A DNA stretch of 64,000 nt from Aminobacter sp. HY435 (GCF_027568395.1 NZ_JANKZL010000012.1:124001-188000); one strand, 5' to 3'. Shown: positions 17,471-26,393, counted from the first letter of the stretch. A program made the numbers and translations. Notes: generated by a model from the sequence alone, not told the origin.

Positions 17471-18634
17471 ATGAATTTGAGAAAGAGCATTCTGGCTGCA
17501 TCGGTTGCGGCATTTGCGGTGGTTCCGGCTTTCGCCGCCGATCCGGTCAAGATCGGCATGATCACCACGCTGTCAGGCCCGGCCGGCTATCTCGGCCAGG
17601 ACATCCGCGATGGCTTCATGCTGGCGCTGGAGGAGGGCAAGCTGGGCGGCGTGCCGGTCGAGCTCGTGGTCGAGGATGACGGACTGAAGCCGGGGCAGGG
17701 CAAGCAGATCGCCGAGCGCTTCATGGGCGAGGAAGGCATCAAGCTGTTCACCGGCATCGTCTTCTCCAATGTCGCCGGCGCCACGGTTCCCGATATCGTC
17801 GACAACGACGCCTTCTATGTCAGTCCCAACGCCGCGCCGTCGAACATGGCCGGCAAGGAGTGCAACCCGAACTATTTCGTCGTCTCCTGGCAGAATGACA
17901 GCCTGCACGAGAGTGCCGGCCAGAACGCCACCAATCTCGGCTACAAGAAGGCCTTCGTTTTGGCCCCGAACTACCAGGCCGGCAAGGACGCCATCGCCGG
18001 CTTCAAGCGCTACTTCAAGGGCGAGATCGCCGGCGAGATCTACACCCGCCTTGACCAGACCGATTTCGCCGCCGAGCTCGCGCAGGTTCGCGCCGCCAAG
18101 CCCGACGTGGTGTTCCAGTTCCATCCCGGCGGCCTCGGCATCACCTTCCTGCGCCAGTACGAGCAGTCGGGGCTGATGAAGGAAATCCCGATGGTCGTGG
18201 CCGAGCCGTCGATGGATGGCGTCACCCTTGCCGCGGTTGGCGATGCCGCCATCGGGCTCAACGTGACCAGCCACTGGAATTCGGACTTCGACAACGCCGC
18301 CAACAAGAAGTTCATGGAAGCCTGGAACAAGGCCTACAACCGCCCGGTCACCTACTACGCCAGCCAGGGTTACGACGCAGCCCTTGCCTATGCCTCGGCG
18401 CTGAAGGCCACCGGCGGCAGCCTCGACGACGCCGACGCCTTCCGCGCAGCACTGCGCAAGGCCGACTTCGAATCCGTGCGCGGCAAGTTCGCCTTCGGCC
18501 CGAACCAGCATCCGGTGCAGAACTGGTACGCGCTGAAGGTCGAGAAGGGCGATGACGGCAAGCCGATGCTGAAGACCGTCGGCGAGGTCCTCAAGGACCA
18601 TGGCGACGCCTACGCTGCCGAGTGCAAGATGTAG
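17471..18634 (+). CDS. LivK-type ABC substrate-binding protein (paralogue 3)
   Basis: 387 residues with a signal peptide ending VVPAFA and the shared start ADPVKIGMITTLSGPAGYLG. It is the closest neighbour of paralogue 2, with long identical stretches (for example QAGKDAIAGFKRYFKGEIAG). Differences cluster in the region that should line the ligand cleft (SNMAGKECNPNYFVVSW, VTSHWNSDF), as expected if the copies bind related but different ligands. AGGAG precedes the ATG. It lies 78 bases upstream of the permease gene and is probably the primary binding protein of this transporter. Confidence 0.92.
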   Translation: MNLRKSILAASVAAFAVVPAFAADPVKIGMITTLSGPAGYLGQDIRDGFMLALEEGKLGGVPVELVVEDDGLKPGQGKQIAERFMGEEGIKLFTGIVFSNVAGATVPDIVDNDAFYVSPNAAPSNMAGKECNPNYFVVSWQNDSLHESAGQNATNLGYKKAFVLAPNYQAGKDAIAGFKRYFKGEIAGEIYTRLDQTDFAAELAQVRAAKPDVVFQFHPGGLGITFLRQYEQSGLMKEIPMVVAEPSMDGVTLAAVGDAAIGLNVTSHWNSDFDNAANKKFMEAWNKAYNRPVTYYASQGYDAALAYASALKATGGSLDDADAFRAALRKADFESVRGKFAFGPNQHPVQNWYALKVEKGDDGKPMLKTVGEVLKDHGDAYAAECKM

Positions 18635-18712
18635 CCTCTGTCGGCTCGCGACGGCGGGTGGCAGCGCTGCCGTCCGCCAGTTTCCCCGTTATTCCAATCG
18701 AAACGACAGGCA

Positions 18713-19627
18713 ATGACGCTCTTCCTCGAACAAATGCTGAATGGCGTGCAATTCGGCGTCATGCTCTTTTTGCTGGCGGCCGGCCTGACGCTGATCTTCG
18801 GCATCATGGGCGTCATCAACCTGGCGCATGGCTCGATCTACATGATCGGCGCCTATGCCGGCACATGGGCGGCTGCTGAGACCGGCTCGTTCTGGCTCGG
18901 CATTCCGGCAGCGCTTGCGGCCGCAGCCGTCACCGGTGCCGCGATCGAATTCCTCGTCGTGCGCAGGCTTTACCAGCGCGACCATCTCGACCAGGTGCTG
19001 GCGACCTTCGGCCTGATCCTGATCTTCAACCAGACCATCACCATCCTGTTCGGGCGCCAGCCGCTGTTCGTGTCGATGCCCGAAATGCTCGATGGCTCGG
19101 TCGAGCTTCTGCCCGGGCTGGTCTATCCGGTCTATCGCCTGGCCATCATTGCCGTCGGCCTGCTGGTGGCGCTCGGGCTCTATCTGCTGATCAACAAGAC
19201 CCGCATCGGCATGCTGGTCCGCGCCGGCTCGACCAACCGCGAGATGGTACGCGCGCTCGGCGTCGACATCCGTCTGCTCTACACGCTCGTCTTCGGCCTC
19301 GGCGCGCTGCTGGCCGGTCTCGCCGGCTTCATGGCCGGGCCGATCCTCGCCGTGCAGGTCGGCATGGGCGAGCAGATCCTGATCACCACCTTCGTCGTCG
19401 TCGTCATCGGCGGCGTCGGTTCGATCCGCGGCGCCTTCTTCGCCAGCCTCATCCTCGGTGTCGTCGACACCGGCCTGCGCGCCTACCTGCCGGGCCTGCT
19501 GCGCCGGGTCATGGTTGGCCCGGAGGCCGACGCGCTCGGCGCGGGCATCTCGTCGATGGGCATCTACCTGTTGATGGCGATCGTCCTCCTCATCAGGCCG
19601 AAGGGCCTGTTCATCCGAAATTCCTGA
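18713..19627 (+). CDS. LivH-type ABC transporter permease
   Basis: 304 residues, largely hydrophobic, with about eight predicted membrane spans. The N-terminus (MLNGVQFGVMLFLLAAGLTL, then IFGIMGVINLAHGS) and the FGLGALLAGLAGFMAGPI block with VVIGGVGSIRGAF are characteristic of LivH/BPD_transp_2 permeases for branched-chain amino acids, amides and aromatic acids. It forms the membrane channel together with the LivM protein encoded 19 bases downstream. Confidence 0.92.
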   Translation: MTLFLEQMLNGVQFGVMLFLLAAGLTLIFGIMGVINLAHGSIYMIGAYAGTWAAAETGSFWLGIPAALAAAAVTGAAIEFLVVRRLYQRDHLDQVLATFGLILIFNQTITILFGRQPLFVSMPEMLDGSVELLPGLVYPVYRLAIIAVGLLVALGLYLLINKTRIGMLVRAGSTNREMVRALGVDIRLLYTLVFGLGALLAGLAGFMAGPILAVQVGMGEQILITTFVVVVIGGVGSIRGAFFASLILGVVDTGLRAYLPGLLRRVMVGPEADALGAGISSMGIYLLMAIVLLIRPKGLFIRNS

Positions 19628-19646
19628 ACTAGGCGCTGACTGGCCC

Positions 19647-20630
19647 ATGGAAAAGACACTCAAGCGACCCGTCTTGCTTGCCAGCGTGCTGATTGCGCTG
19701 ATCGCATTGCCGACGGTCGCCGACGCCACCGGCTATGCCGCGCTGACGTCGCTCGCAACCCGCGTGCTGATCTACGGCATTGCCGCCGCCAGCCTCAACT
19801 TCGTGCTCGGCTATGGCGGCATGGTCAGCTTCGGCCACGCCGCCTTCTTCGGGATCGGCGGTTATGTCGTTGGCATCCTCTACCAGCACTATTCGCAGGG
19901 CGAGCCTTTGTTTGGCTTCATCCCTGGCACCAACCAGCTGTTGATCACCGTCCCAGTGGCGCTGGTGGTCTCCGGCCTGATGGCGGCGCTCATCGGCGCG
20001 CTGTCGCTGCGCACCGGCGGCGTGCAGTTCATCATGATCACGCTGGCCTTTGCCCAGATGCTGTTCTTCCTGTTCGTCTCGCTCAAGACCTATGGCGGCG
20101 ACGACGGCCTGATCATCCGCCGCGCCAACGAACTGCCGGGGCTCAACATGCGCGACAAGCAGACCGTTTATTATGTCTGCCTTGCCTTCGCGGTGCTGTT
20201 CTTCTTCGTGCTGTGGCGCATCGTCAACTCGCGCTTCGGCAATGTCGTCGTCGGCCTGCGCCAGAGCGAGCGGCGCATGGCGGCGATCGGCCTGCCGGCC
20301 TATCGCTACAAGCTGATGGCCTTCGTCATTTCAGGCATGGGCTGCGGCCTGGCCGGCGCGCTGATGGCCAATTTCCTTCGTTTCGCCAGCCCCGACATGC
20401 TGCACTGGACCAAGTCGGGCGAGCTGATGGTGATGGTCATCCTCGGCGGCGTCGGCACGCTGTTCGGGCCGCTCATTGGTGCTGCCGTGTTCATCGTGCT
20501 GGAAACGCTGCTTGCCTCGTGGACCGAGAACTGGCAGCTCGGCCTCGGCCTGATCCTGCTGTTCGTCGTGCTCTACACTCAGGGCGGCGTGCAGGCGCTG
20601 GGCGCGCGTCTTCTCGGGAGGCGCGCATGA
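19647..20630 (+). CDS. LivM-type ABC transporter permease
   Basis: 327 residues, about nine to ten hydrophobic spans. Diagnostic blocks are ASLNFVLGYGGMVSFGHAAF and the late VMVILGGVGTLFGPLIGA, the EAA-like loop that contacts the ATPases. It is the second membrane subunit of the Liv transporter. Its stop codon overlaps the ATG of the following ATPase gene (ATGA), indicating translational coupling. Confidence 0.92.
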   Translation: MEKTLKRPVLLASVLIALIALPTVADATGYAALTSLATRVLIYGIAAASLNFVLGYGGMVSFGHAAFFGIGGYVVGILYQHYSQGEPLFGFIPGTNQLLITVPVALVVSGLMAALIGALSLRTGGVQFIMITLAFAQMLFFLFVSLKTYGGDDGLIIRRANELPGLNMRDKQTVYYVCLAFAVLFFFVLWRIVNSRFGNVVVGLRQSERRMAAIGLPAYRYKLMAFVISGMGCGLAGALMANFLRFASPDMLHWTKSGELMVMVILGGVGTLFGPLIGAAVFIVLETLLASWTENWQLGLGLILLFVVLYTQGGVQALGARLLGRRA

Positions 20631-21385
20631 GCCGGCCGATCCTCAATGTCCGCGGGCTGGTCAAGCGCTTCGGCGGACTGCTTGCCACCGACCATGTCGA
20701 CATCACCGTCAATCCGGGCGAGATCCACGCGCTGATCGGCCCGAACGGCGCCGGCAAGACGACGCTGATCTCGCAACTGATGGGCGAGCTCAAGCCCAAT
20801 GAAGGAACCGTGGAGATCGACGGCAAGGCAGTCGACGGCCTGCCGACGGCAAAGCGCGTGTCGCTCGGTCTGGCGCGCACTTTCCAGATCACCTGCCTGC
20901 TGCCCGATTACACGGTGCGCGACAACGTTGCCATCGCCGTCCAGATCCGGCAGGGCCACAGCTTCCGCTTCTGGGGCGACGTGCGCCGAGAGACGGTGCT
21001 GGCCGAGGAGGCGACACACTTTCTCGCGACAGTCGGCCTTGAGGGCCGCGCCGACGAGCTGGTTGCCAACCTGTCCCATGGCGAGCAGAAGCAGCTGGAA
21101 CTTGCGGTCGCACTGGCGACCAAGCCACGTCTGCTGCTGCTCGACGAGCCGATGGCCGGGCTCGGCCATGTCGAGAGCCAGCAGATGATCGAGATCCTGC
21201 GCGGTCTCAGGAGCCATGTCTCGATGCTGCTGGTCGAGCACGACATGGAGGCGGTGTTCGCGTTGGCCGATCGCATCTCGGTGCTGGTCTACGGTCGTGT
21301 CATTGCCACCGGCAGCGTCGACGAGATCAGGGACAATCCGGAAGTCCGCACCGCCTATCTGGGCGAAGGAGACGAGCAATGCTGA
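20627..21385 (+). CDS. LivG-type ABC transporter ATPase
   Basis: 252 residues from the ATG at 20627, overlapping the permease stop by four bases. Walker A is GPNGAGKTT, the signature reads LSHGEQKQLELA and Walker B LLLLDEP; the trailing GLGHVESQQM and the C-terminal half are typical of LivG. It powers import through LivHM as a heterodimer with LivF. The LSHGEQ form in place of LSGGQ is normal for this subfamily. Confidence 0.92.
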   Translation: MSRPILNVRGLVKRFGGLLATDHVDITVNPGEIHALIGPNGAGKTTLISQLMGELKPNEGTVEIDGKAVDGLPTAKRVSLGLARTFQITCLLPDYTVRDNVAIAVQIRQGHSFRFWGDVRRETVLAEEATHFLATVGLEGRADELVANLSHGEQKQLELAVALATKPRLLLLDEPMAGLGHVESQQMIEILRGLRSHVSMLLVEHDMEAVFALADRISVLVYGRVIATGSVDEIRDNPEVRTAYLGEGDEQC

Positions 21386-22080
21386 GCGTCGCCAAACTGC
21401 AATCGGGCTATGGCCGCAGCCAGGTGCTCTTCGACGTCGAGCTGGAGATCGGCGACGGCGAGGTCGTCACGTTGCTCGGCCGCAACGGCATGGGCAAGAC
21501 CACCACCGTCAAGTCGATCATGGGGCTGGTGCGGCCGATGTCGGGCGAGGTGCGCTTCACCGGCCGCGACGTGCGCGGCGCGACCCCCGAGACGGTCGCC
21601 CGGCTTGGCGTCGGCCTGGTGCCCGAGGGCCGGCAAACCTTTGCCACGCTCACCGTGCGCGAAAACCTCGTCGCCACCGCTGCCAACCGCCTCGGCCGCA
21701 AGAACCCGTGGACGCTGGAGCGCGTCTATGCGCTGTTTCCTAGGCTGAAGGAGCGGGCCGGGCAGGCGGCGGGCACGCTGTCGGGTGGCGAGCAGCAGAT
21801 GCTCGTTGTCGGCCGGGCGCTGATGACCAATCCCAAGCTGCTCATCCTTGACGAGGCGACCGAGGGGCTGGCACCTGTCATCCGCGCCGAGATCTGGCGC
21901 TGCATCGAGGCTCTGAAGGCGGAAGGGCAGTCGATCCTTCTGATCGACAAGAACCTCAACGTGCTGAAGCGCCTGGCCGACCGCCATTACATCCTCGAAA
22001 AGGGCCGTACCGTCTGGTCGGGCACCGGCACGGACCTGACCAACAACGCCGAGCTGGTGCAGCGCTATGTCGGGCTCTAA
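21379..22080 (+). CDS. LivF-type ABC transporter ATPase
   Basis: 233 residues. Walker A is GRNGMGKTT, as usual for LivF; the signature LSGGEQQML and Walker B LLILDEATEGLAP follow. The start overlaps the livG-like gene by seven bases and the end overlaps the aspartate dehydrogenase frame by 14, so the last genes of this operon are tightly coupled. Confidence 0.92.
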   Translation: MLSVAKLQSGYGRSQVLFDVELEIGDGEVVTLLGRNGMGKTTTVKSIMGLVRPMSGEVRFTGRDVRGATPETVARLGVGLVPEGRQTFATLTVRENLVATAANRLGRKNPWTLERVYALFPRLKERAGQAAGTLSGGEQQMLVVGRALMTNPKLLILDEATEGLAPVIRAEIWRCIEALKAEGQSILLIDKNLNVLKRLADRHYILEKGRTVWSGTGTDLTNNAELVQRYVGL

Positions 22081-22951
22081 GGCAGGAAAAATGCGAAGCG
22101 GTTTTCCGTCTGGAGTTGCGTCACAGCAAGGGCCCGGCACGTCTCGACGCCGCCTCCGGCTCTGCCTCGTCGGCTGGGGAGCGATTGCCTCGCGGGTCGG
22201 CGAACTGCTGGCCGAGCGACAGCCTGATGCGGTCGAAATCGTCGCCGTGGCCGTGCGCGATGCCAGTCGCGAGCGCGCCGGCCTGCCGCAAGGCGCGTGC
22301 CTGATCTCCGGGCCAGACGAACTTGCCGGGCTTGATCTGGACATGGTGATCGAGGCGGCTGGACGCCCAGCGGTGGCCGTGTGGGGCGAGGCGGCGCTGC
22401 GCCACGCCGGCAGCTTCGTCGTCTCTTCGACCAGTGCGTTCACCGACGAGGCGTTGTTCGGCCTGCTGCTCGCAGCGGCCGACGAGACCGGAAGCCGCAT
22501 CCTTGTTCCCTCAGGCGCGCTCGGCGACCTCGGCGCGCTCGCCGCAGCCTCGGTGCTGCCGCTCGACGAAGTCCGCCATACTATCGTCAAACCACCCCTC
22601 GCCTGGCGGGGCACCAAGGCAGGCGAGTTGATCGACCTCGACAAACTCACCCAGCGCACCGAGTTCTTTGTCGGCTCGGCGCGCGAAGCGGCAGCAAGCT
22701 TCCCGCAGAACGCCAATGTCGCCGTCATCACCGCATTGTCTGGGATTGGCCTCGACCGCACACGGGTTGTGCTGGTGGCCGACCCGGATGTCAGCCGCAA
22801 CGTTCATGAGATCAGCGCCTCCGGCGCATTCGGCAAGCTGGACCTCAGGCTCGAAAACGAGCCCCTGAAGACCAACCCGAAATCGTCGGAAATGACCGCG
22901 CTCAGCCTCGTTCGCGTCATCGAAAACAGCGTGGCAACGCTGGTGCGCTGA
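22067..22951 (+). CDS. L-aspartate dehydrogenase (NadX-like)
   Basis: 294 residues, or about 286 from an alternative ATG at 22091. A dinucleotide-binding motif LVGWGAIA (34-41) is followed by an aspartate dehydrogenase-type domain with SSTSAFTDEALF, VPSGALGDLGAL, KPPLAWRGTKA and SFPQNANVAVITAL. Known members oxidise L-aspartate to iminoaspartate, which NadA can use to make quinolinate, or reductively aminate oxaloacetate. Being the last gene of an operon with 3-HAO is striking, because the 3-HAO product also cyclises to quinolinate. It could equally run in a catabolic direction on an amino acid formed from the imported substrate. Confidence 0.82.
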   Translation: MSGSKAGKMRSGFPSGVASQQGPGTSRRRLRLCLVGWGAIASRVGELLAERQPDAVEIVAVAVRDASRERAGLPQGACLISGPDELAGLDLDMVIEAAGRPAVAVWGEAALRHAGSFVVSSTSAFTDEALFGLLLAAADETGSRILVPSGALGDLGALAAASVLPLDEVRHTIVKPPLAWRGTKAGELIDLDKLTQRTEFFVGSAREAAASFPQNANVAVITALSGIGLDRTRVVLVADPDVSRNVHEISASGAFGKLDLRLENEPLKTNPKSSEMTALSLVRVIENSVATLVR

Positions 22952-23040
22952 CCGGCACGCGGTCAAATGGACGGCCCCCGAGCCTTCATGGAGCCTGCAC
23001 CGACCTGCCGCCGAGGTAGGACCGGGAAGGGTTCGGCTAT

Positions 23041-23076
23041 GGAGCGCCGTACGTCCAAGGGGACGCACGACGCTCC
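23041..23076. repeat. Diverged copy of the rhizobial hairpin repeat
   Basis: Outer arms GGAGCG/CGCTCC enclose an imperfect stem GTACGTCC/GGACGCAC, the same design as 5448-5491. It lies in the 193-base space between the converging aspartate dehydrogenase and CoA ligase genes and could act as a two-way terminator. I see nothing else in that space. Confidence 0.65.
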
Positions 23077-23144
23077 TGCCTATTGAAGCTTCGCCTCGTG
23101 CCTTGCAAGATCGTGGACCGTTAGCTCGGTCCGGCGCGCGGCAC

Positions 23145-24560
23145 TCAGCTCTTTCGTAGATCGAGCAGGCGCCGGACCTTGTCCCGGCCCAGCCTGGTAT
23201 GTTCGACCAGCGACCCCGCCTCGACGATTTCGATGTCGACCTTGACGCCGAGATCCTTGAACAACTCGCGCCGCATGTCCGCCTCGAGCGCCGCCGCATC
23301 GACCTGCGCCGACTTGCGTTCGATCCGCACCGTCATCTCCTCGCGGCGGCCGAGGCCCTCGCCGACATGATAGGCCACGCAGATGTAATCGCCAGTCGTG
23401 CGGTCGTCCTTGGTCACCGCGTTCTGGCAGGCCAGCGGATAGACGTTGGTGCCGCGCAGCTTCACCATTTCGTCGGCACGGCCGAGGAAGGTGGAGAGCT
23501 TGCGCGTGATCAGGCCGGACTCGGATTCCTCCCGGTCGGTCATGATCATCAGGTCGCGGAGGTCGTAGCGGATGAGCGGCGGCACCGACCTGTGCAGGCT
23601 GGTCGCCACGACATTGCCGCGCGTGCCATAGGGCACCGGCACGCCGGTGTCGGTGTCGAGGATCTGGACGTAGACGGTGTCCTCGCTGATGTGCTTGCCG
23701 TTGCGCTCGCGGCCCTCGAAGGCGATCAGGCCGATCTCGTGGCTGCCGTAGTTGTCATAGACCGGGCAGCCCCAGGCCTCCTCGAGCTTCTGGCGGAAAT
23801 GTCCCTCGACATCCGGCCCGAGATAGGAATGCAGGAAGCGGGTCTTCAGCTGGTGCAGGTCGAACTTCATCTCCTCGGCGACCTGGGCGAGGCGGCCGAG
23901 ATATTCGCCGCGCGCGAACCACCAGTCCACACCCCATTCCCTGGCGTATTCGAGCTTGCGCTCGCTGGGCGTGACGATGCCGGTGCCGGTGGTCACGGGC
24001 ACGCAGCCGAGCCAGTTGAACAGGCCGGTGAAGGCGTTCCAGGCCGAATTGGCGAGCGAGTTGGTGTAGGTGATCTGGACGACGTCGCCCGGCCGCGCGC
24101 CCTGTTCGTAGAAGGCGCGAGCTGCCTGCACCGCCTGTACTTCCCAGGCGATCGGGTCGAACAGTGTCGGGCGCGGCATGCCGGTGGTGCCGCCGCTGGT
24201 CTGGATCTTGAGCGGGAATTTGCCGAAATCGGCGCGGGTGAACTTGTAGTGGTCGCCGAAGGGCGGGGCCGACGCCAGCGCGCCCTTGAGATCGTCGCTG
24301 TTGAAGGTCGGAATCCGGTCGATGTGCTCGAGCCTGGTCACGTCGCCCGGTTCAAGCCCGGCGGCACCCCACAGCCGCTGGTAGAACGGCACCTGCCAGG
24401 CATCGGCGACGCGGTCGAGGAAGCGCTTTTCCTGCAGCGCGTGCATGGCGTCCGCCGCCAGGCGGCCGGTGGTGGCGCTGAAATGCGGCGGCGGCGGAAA
24501 ATCCGCCATGAACTGGTCCCAGTCGACGGATTTGCAATAGTACGGAATGCTCAGGGTCAT
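23145..24560 (-). CDS. Phenylacetate-CoA ligase family adenylate-forming enzyme
   Basis: 471 residues from the ATG at 24560; an ATG at 24596 overlapping the upstream gene is the alternative, and neither has a strong ribosome-binding site. Motifs of the PaaK branch: TSGGTTGMPRP (ATP phosphate loop), YDNYGSHEIG, RYDLRDL and FLGRADEMVKLRGTNVYP. These enzymes adenylate an aryl or arylacetic acid and make its CoA thioester in the cytoplasm. It is encoded just after a DUF1330 gene and divergent from an ABC importer whose ligand may be its substrate. The acid itself cannot be named from sequence. Confidence 0.85.
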   Translation of the reverse strand: MTLSIPYYCKSVDWDQFMADFPPPPHFSATTGRLAADAMHALQEKRFLDRVADAWQVPFYQRLWGAAGLEPGDVTRLEHIDRIPTFNSDDLKGALASAPPFGDHYKFTRADFGKFPLKIQTSGGTTGMPRPTLFDPIAWEVQAVQAARAFYEQGARPGDVVQITYTNSLANSAWNAFTGLFNWLGCVPVTTGTGIVTPSERKLEYAREWGVDWWFARGEYLGRLAQVAEEMKFDLHQLKTRFLHSYLGPDVEGHFRQKLEEAWGCPVYDNYGSHEIGLIAFEGRERNGKHISEDTVYVQILDTDTGVPVPYGTRGNVVATSLHRSVPPLIRYDLRDLMIMTDREESESGLITRKLSTFLGRADEMVKLRGTNVYPLACQNAVTKDDRTTGDYICVAYHVGEGLGRREEMTVRIERKSAQVDAAALEADMRRELFKDLGVKVDIEIVEAGSLVEHTRLGRDKVRRLLDLRKS

Positions 24561-24585
24561 TGGCAGGTGATCTTCTGTATTGCTC

Positions 24586-24912
24586 TCAGCGCGCATAGGT
24601 CCAAGGCTCGCCCTCGACGAGGATCGCCTTGCTGACCGAGGATGCGAAGCGGGCTCGCACGCTGTGTTGATACGCTTCGGAATAATAGAAACTGCGCGCC
24701 TGATCCCAGCTTGGGAACTCGATCACGAAGAACCGTTCGGGGGCCCAATCGCCCTCGAGGGTCTCGATCCGACCTTCCTTGCCAGTGACGCTGCGAATCA
24801 GGAAACGCCCGCCATGCTGGTCGAGAATAGGTCGCGCCGCGGAGCGGTAGCTGTCGTATTCCTCCTGATTCTGAATGGAAATCTCGAAGACGAGGAACGC
24901 TGCCAAGGGCAT
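24586..24912 (-). CDS. DUF1330 domain protein
   Basis: 108 residues from the ATG at 24912 (GGGAG just upstream), where the conserved DUF1330 opening AAFLVFEISIQNQEEYDSY starts. The remainder, with GGRFLIRSVTGKEGRIE and a ferredoxin-like alpha/beta pattern ending FYYSEAYQ, is the normal dimeric alpha-beta barrel fold of this family. The biochemical role of the family is not established; members often sit in aromatic or aldehyde catabolic operons. Probably co-transcribed with the CoA ligase gene 25 bases downstream. Confidence 0.85.
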   Translation of the reverse strand: MPLAAFLVFEISIQNQEEYDSYRSAARPILDQHGGRFLIRSVTGKEGRIETLEGDWAPERFFVIEFPSWDQARSFYYSEAYQHSVRARFASSVSKAILVEGEPWTYAR

Positions 24913-25009
24913 CTCTCCCACTGGTGTCGACCGCCGGACCGGCCAGGCAACTAGCGATGGGTCCGGGGCCATCGCGGCCATACAGTTGATTGCAGCCGGG
25001 CAAGTAACC

Positions 25010-25089
25010 GTCCGAACGGACTATGGTGCGGCCCCGGCTGCCGCAATCCCGACATAGCAGGGCAAAATCGACGTACCGTCCGTTCGGAC
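25010..25089. promoter_or_regulatory. Twin palindromic operators in the DUF1330/ABC divergent region
   Basis: GTCCGAACGGAC at 25010-25021 and GTCCGTTCGGAC at 25078-25089 share CC before and TATG after, with centres 68 bases apart. Each is a five-base inverted repeat around AA or TT, the form typical of TetR-family operators. They lie between the minus-strand DUF1330/CoA-ligase operon and the plus-strand ABC importer, so one regulator could control both. No regulator gene is adjacent. Confidence 0.65.
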
Positions 25090-25157
25090 TATGTCCGTGG
25101 CGCAGTTCCTGTGAATGATGCCGTCGGTTTTGGCTGGTCGCCGCGTGGAGGCGCGTA

Positions 25158-25183
25158 GACAAGTGCCACTATACGCACTTGTC
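25158..25183. promoter_or_regulatory. Nine-base inverted repeat upstream of the ABC binding-protein gene
   Basis: GACAAGTGC and GCACTTGTC are perfect complements separated by eight bases (CACTATAC). The repeat ends 49 bases before the ATG of the binding-protein gene. It could be a second operator or a 5' leader hairpin. It is unrelated in sequence to the twin palindromes at 25010-25089. Confidence 0.55.
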
Positions 25184-25232
25184 GGGACAGCATCCGGCAA
25201 GGCGGTGGTCAGTATTCTGGAGGAGACAGAAC

Positions 25233-26318
25233 ATGACATTTCTCAAGCGCGCCGCCGTTGGGGCTGCGGTGCTCGCCGGAATTTTGACGGCAGCTGGCCA
25301 GTCGGCGGCAGCTGACGGTTTCGATACGATCGTCGAGAAGGCGAAGGCCGAAGGCAACGTCATCGTCCGGATCACCAACCCGAGTTCGCCCGAAGCCCAT
25401 GCGGCGCTCGAGAAAGCCTTCAACGAGCGCTTCGGCCTGTCGGTCAAGCTGGAATGGACGCCGCAGGGCGCGCCGCAGACCAACGCCCGCGTGATTGCCG
25501 AAGCCGGCGCCAACCAGGGTTCCGTCGACATTATCGGCCTCGGCAGCGCCGAGGACGTCGAAGCGCTGCGCAGCCGCGGTCTGGTCAAGGAATTCCCCTG
25601 GGTCGAAGTGTTTGGCAAGGAATTGCCTGGCATCGAGCGCGTGGTGAACGACGTCATTCCGGATCTGCGCGGTGCCACCTTCAACCTGCTGGATGCGATC
25701 TACGGCGTCGGCTGGAACACCAACATGATCAAGGCCGAGGAGGTTCCCTCCACGACCGCTGAACTGTCCGATCCCAAGTGGAACGGCAAGCTTGCGCTCA
25801 ACGCGTTCTTCCTCAACCCGCTGCCGACGATCGCCTATGTCATCGGCCAGGACCAGATGCTCGACTATGCCCGCAAGCTGGTCGAGAACAAACCGATCCT
25901 GCAACGCGGCAGCCCGGTGGTCATGCAGGCGCTTTCGGTCGGGCAGGCGCCTCTCGGCATCATCACCTACCACGCCGCCCAGGCCGCCAAGAAGAAGGGG
26001 CAGCCGGTCGATTTCAAGCTCTTCTCCGACTACATCATGATCTACCAGGGGCTGATCTACATCCCCGAGAACGCGCCGCACCCGAACGCCGCCCGCTTGT
26101 TCATGGCGTGGCTTGCAACCGAAGGCACGAAGGTGGCGTCGGAATTCGAAGCGATGCCGCGCATCAGCGACGAGGGTTCGGCCGCCGCGAACTTCGTCAA
26201 GGAAGCGCAGGCCAAGTCCGGAGCGAAGATCGCTACCCCGACCTCGCTGAAGGAAATCGCGGCACAGGAAGCGCTGCGCGCTTCGCTGACAAAGCTGCTG
26301 ACCTCCGCCGGCAACTGA
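25233..26318 (+). CDS. Fe3+/polyamine-type ABC transporter substrate-binding protein
   Basis: 361 residues with a signal peptide ending near GQSAAA. It belongs to the AfuA/FbpA-PotD-like cluster of extracellular binding proteins: mixed alpha/beta lobes, GAPQTNARVIAEAGANQGSVD, YGVGWNTNMI and YIPENAPHPNAARLF. Related proteins bind ferric iron, polyamines, thiamine, phosphonates or organic acids. I see no set of tyrosines that would mark a ferric-binding site, so an organic ligand is more likely. GGAGGAG precedes the start. It is followed by its ATPase and a fused permease, and is divergent from a CoA ligase for a carboxylic acid, which hints at an aromatic or similar acid. Confidence 0.88.
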   Translation: MTFLKRAAVGAAVLAGILTAAGQSAAADGFDTIVEKAKAEGNVIVRITNPSSPEAHAALEKAFNERFGLSVKLEWTPQGAPQTNARVIAEAGANQGSVDIIGLGSAEDVEALRSRGLVKEFPWVEVFGKELPGIERVVNDVIPDLRGATFNLLDAIYGVGWNTNMIKAEEVPSTTAELSDPKWNGKLALNAFFLNPLPTIAYVIGQDQMLDYARKLVENKPILQRGSPVVMQALSVGQAPLGIITYHAAQAAKKKGQPVDFKLFSDYIMIYQGLIYIPENAPHPNAARLFMAWLATEGTKVASEFEAMPRISDEGSAAANFVKEAQAKSGAKIATPTSLKEIAAQEALRASLTKLLTSAGN

Positions 26319-26337
26319 CGCCGCCATTTTGGCTTGT

Positions 26338-26376
26338 GCATGTCCCGCCCCGCTGGGCGGGACATGCTGCATTTTT
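26338..26376 (+). terminator. Strong hairpin plus T-run between binding protein and ATPase genes
   Basis: GCATGTCCCGCCC and GGGCGGGACATGC pair perfectly over 13 bases around CGCT, followed by GCATTTTTG. It looks like a Rho-independent terminator placed inside the operon, a common way to make much more binding protein than membrane components. Confidence 0.75.
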
Positions 26377-26393
26377 GAGTTTTGGACGCTCCC

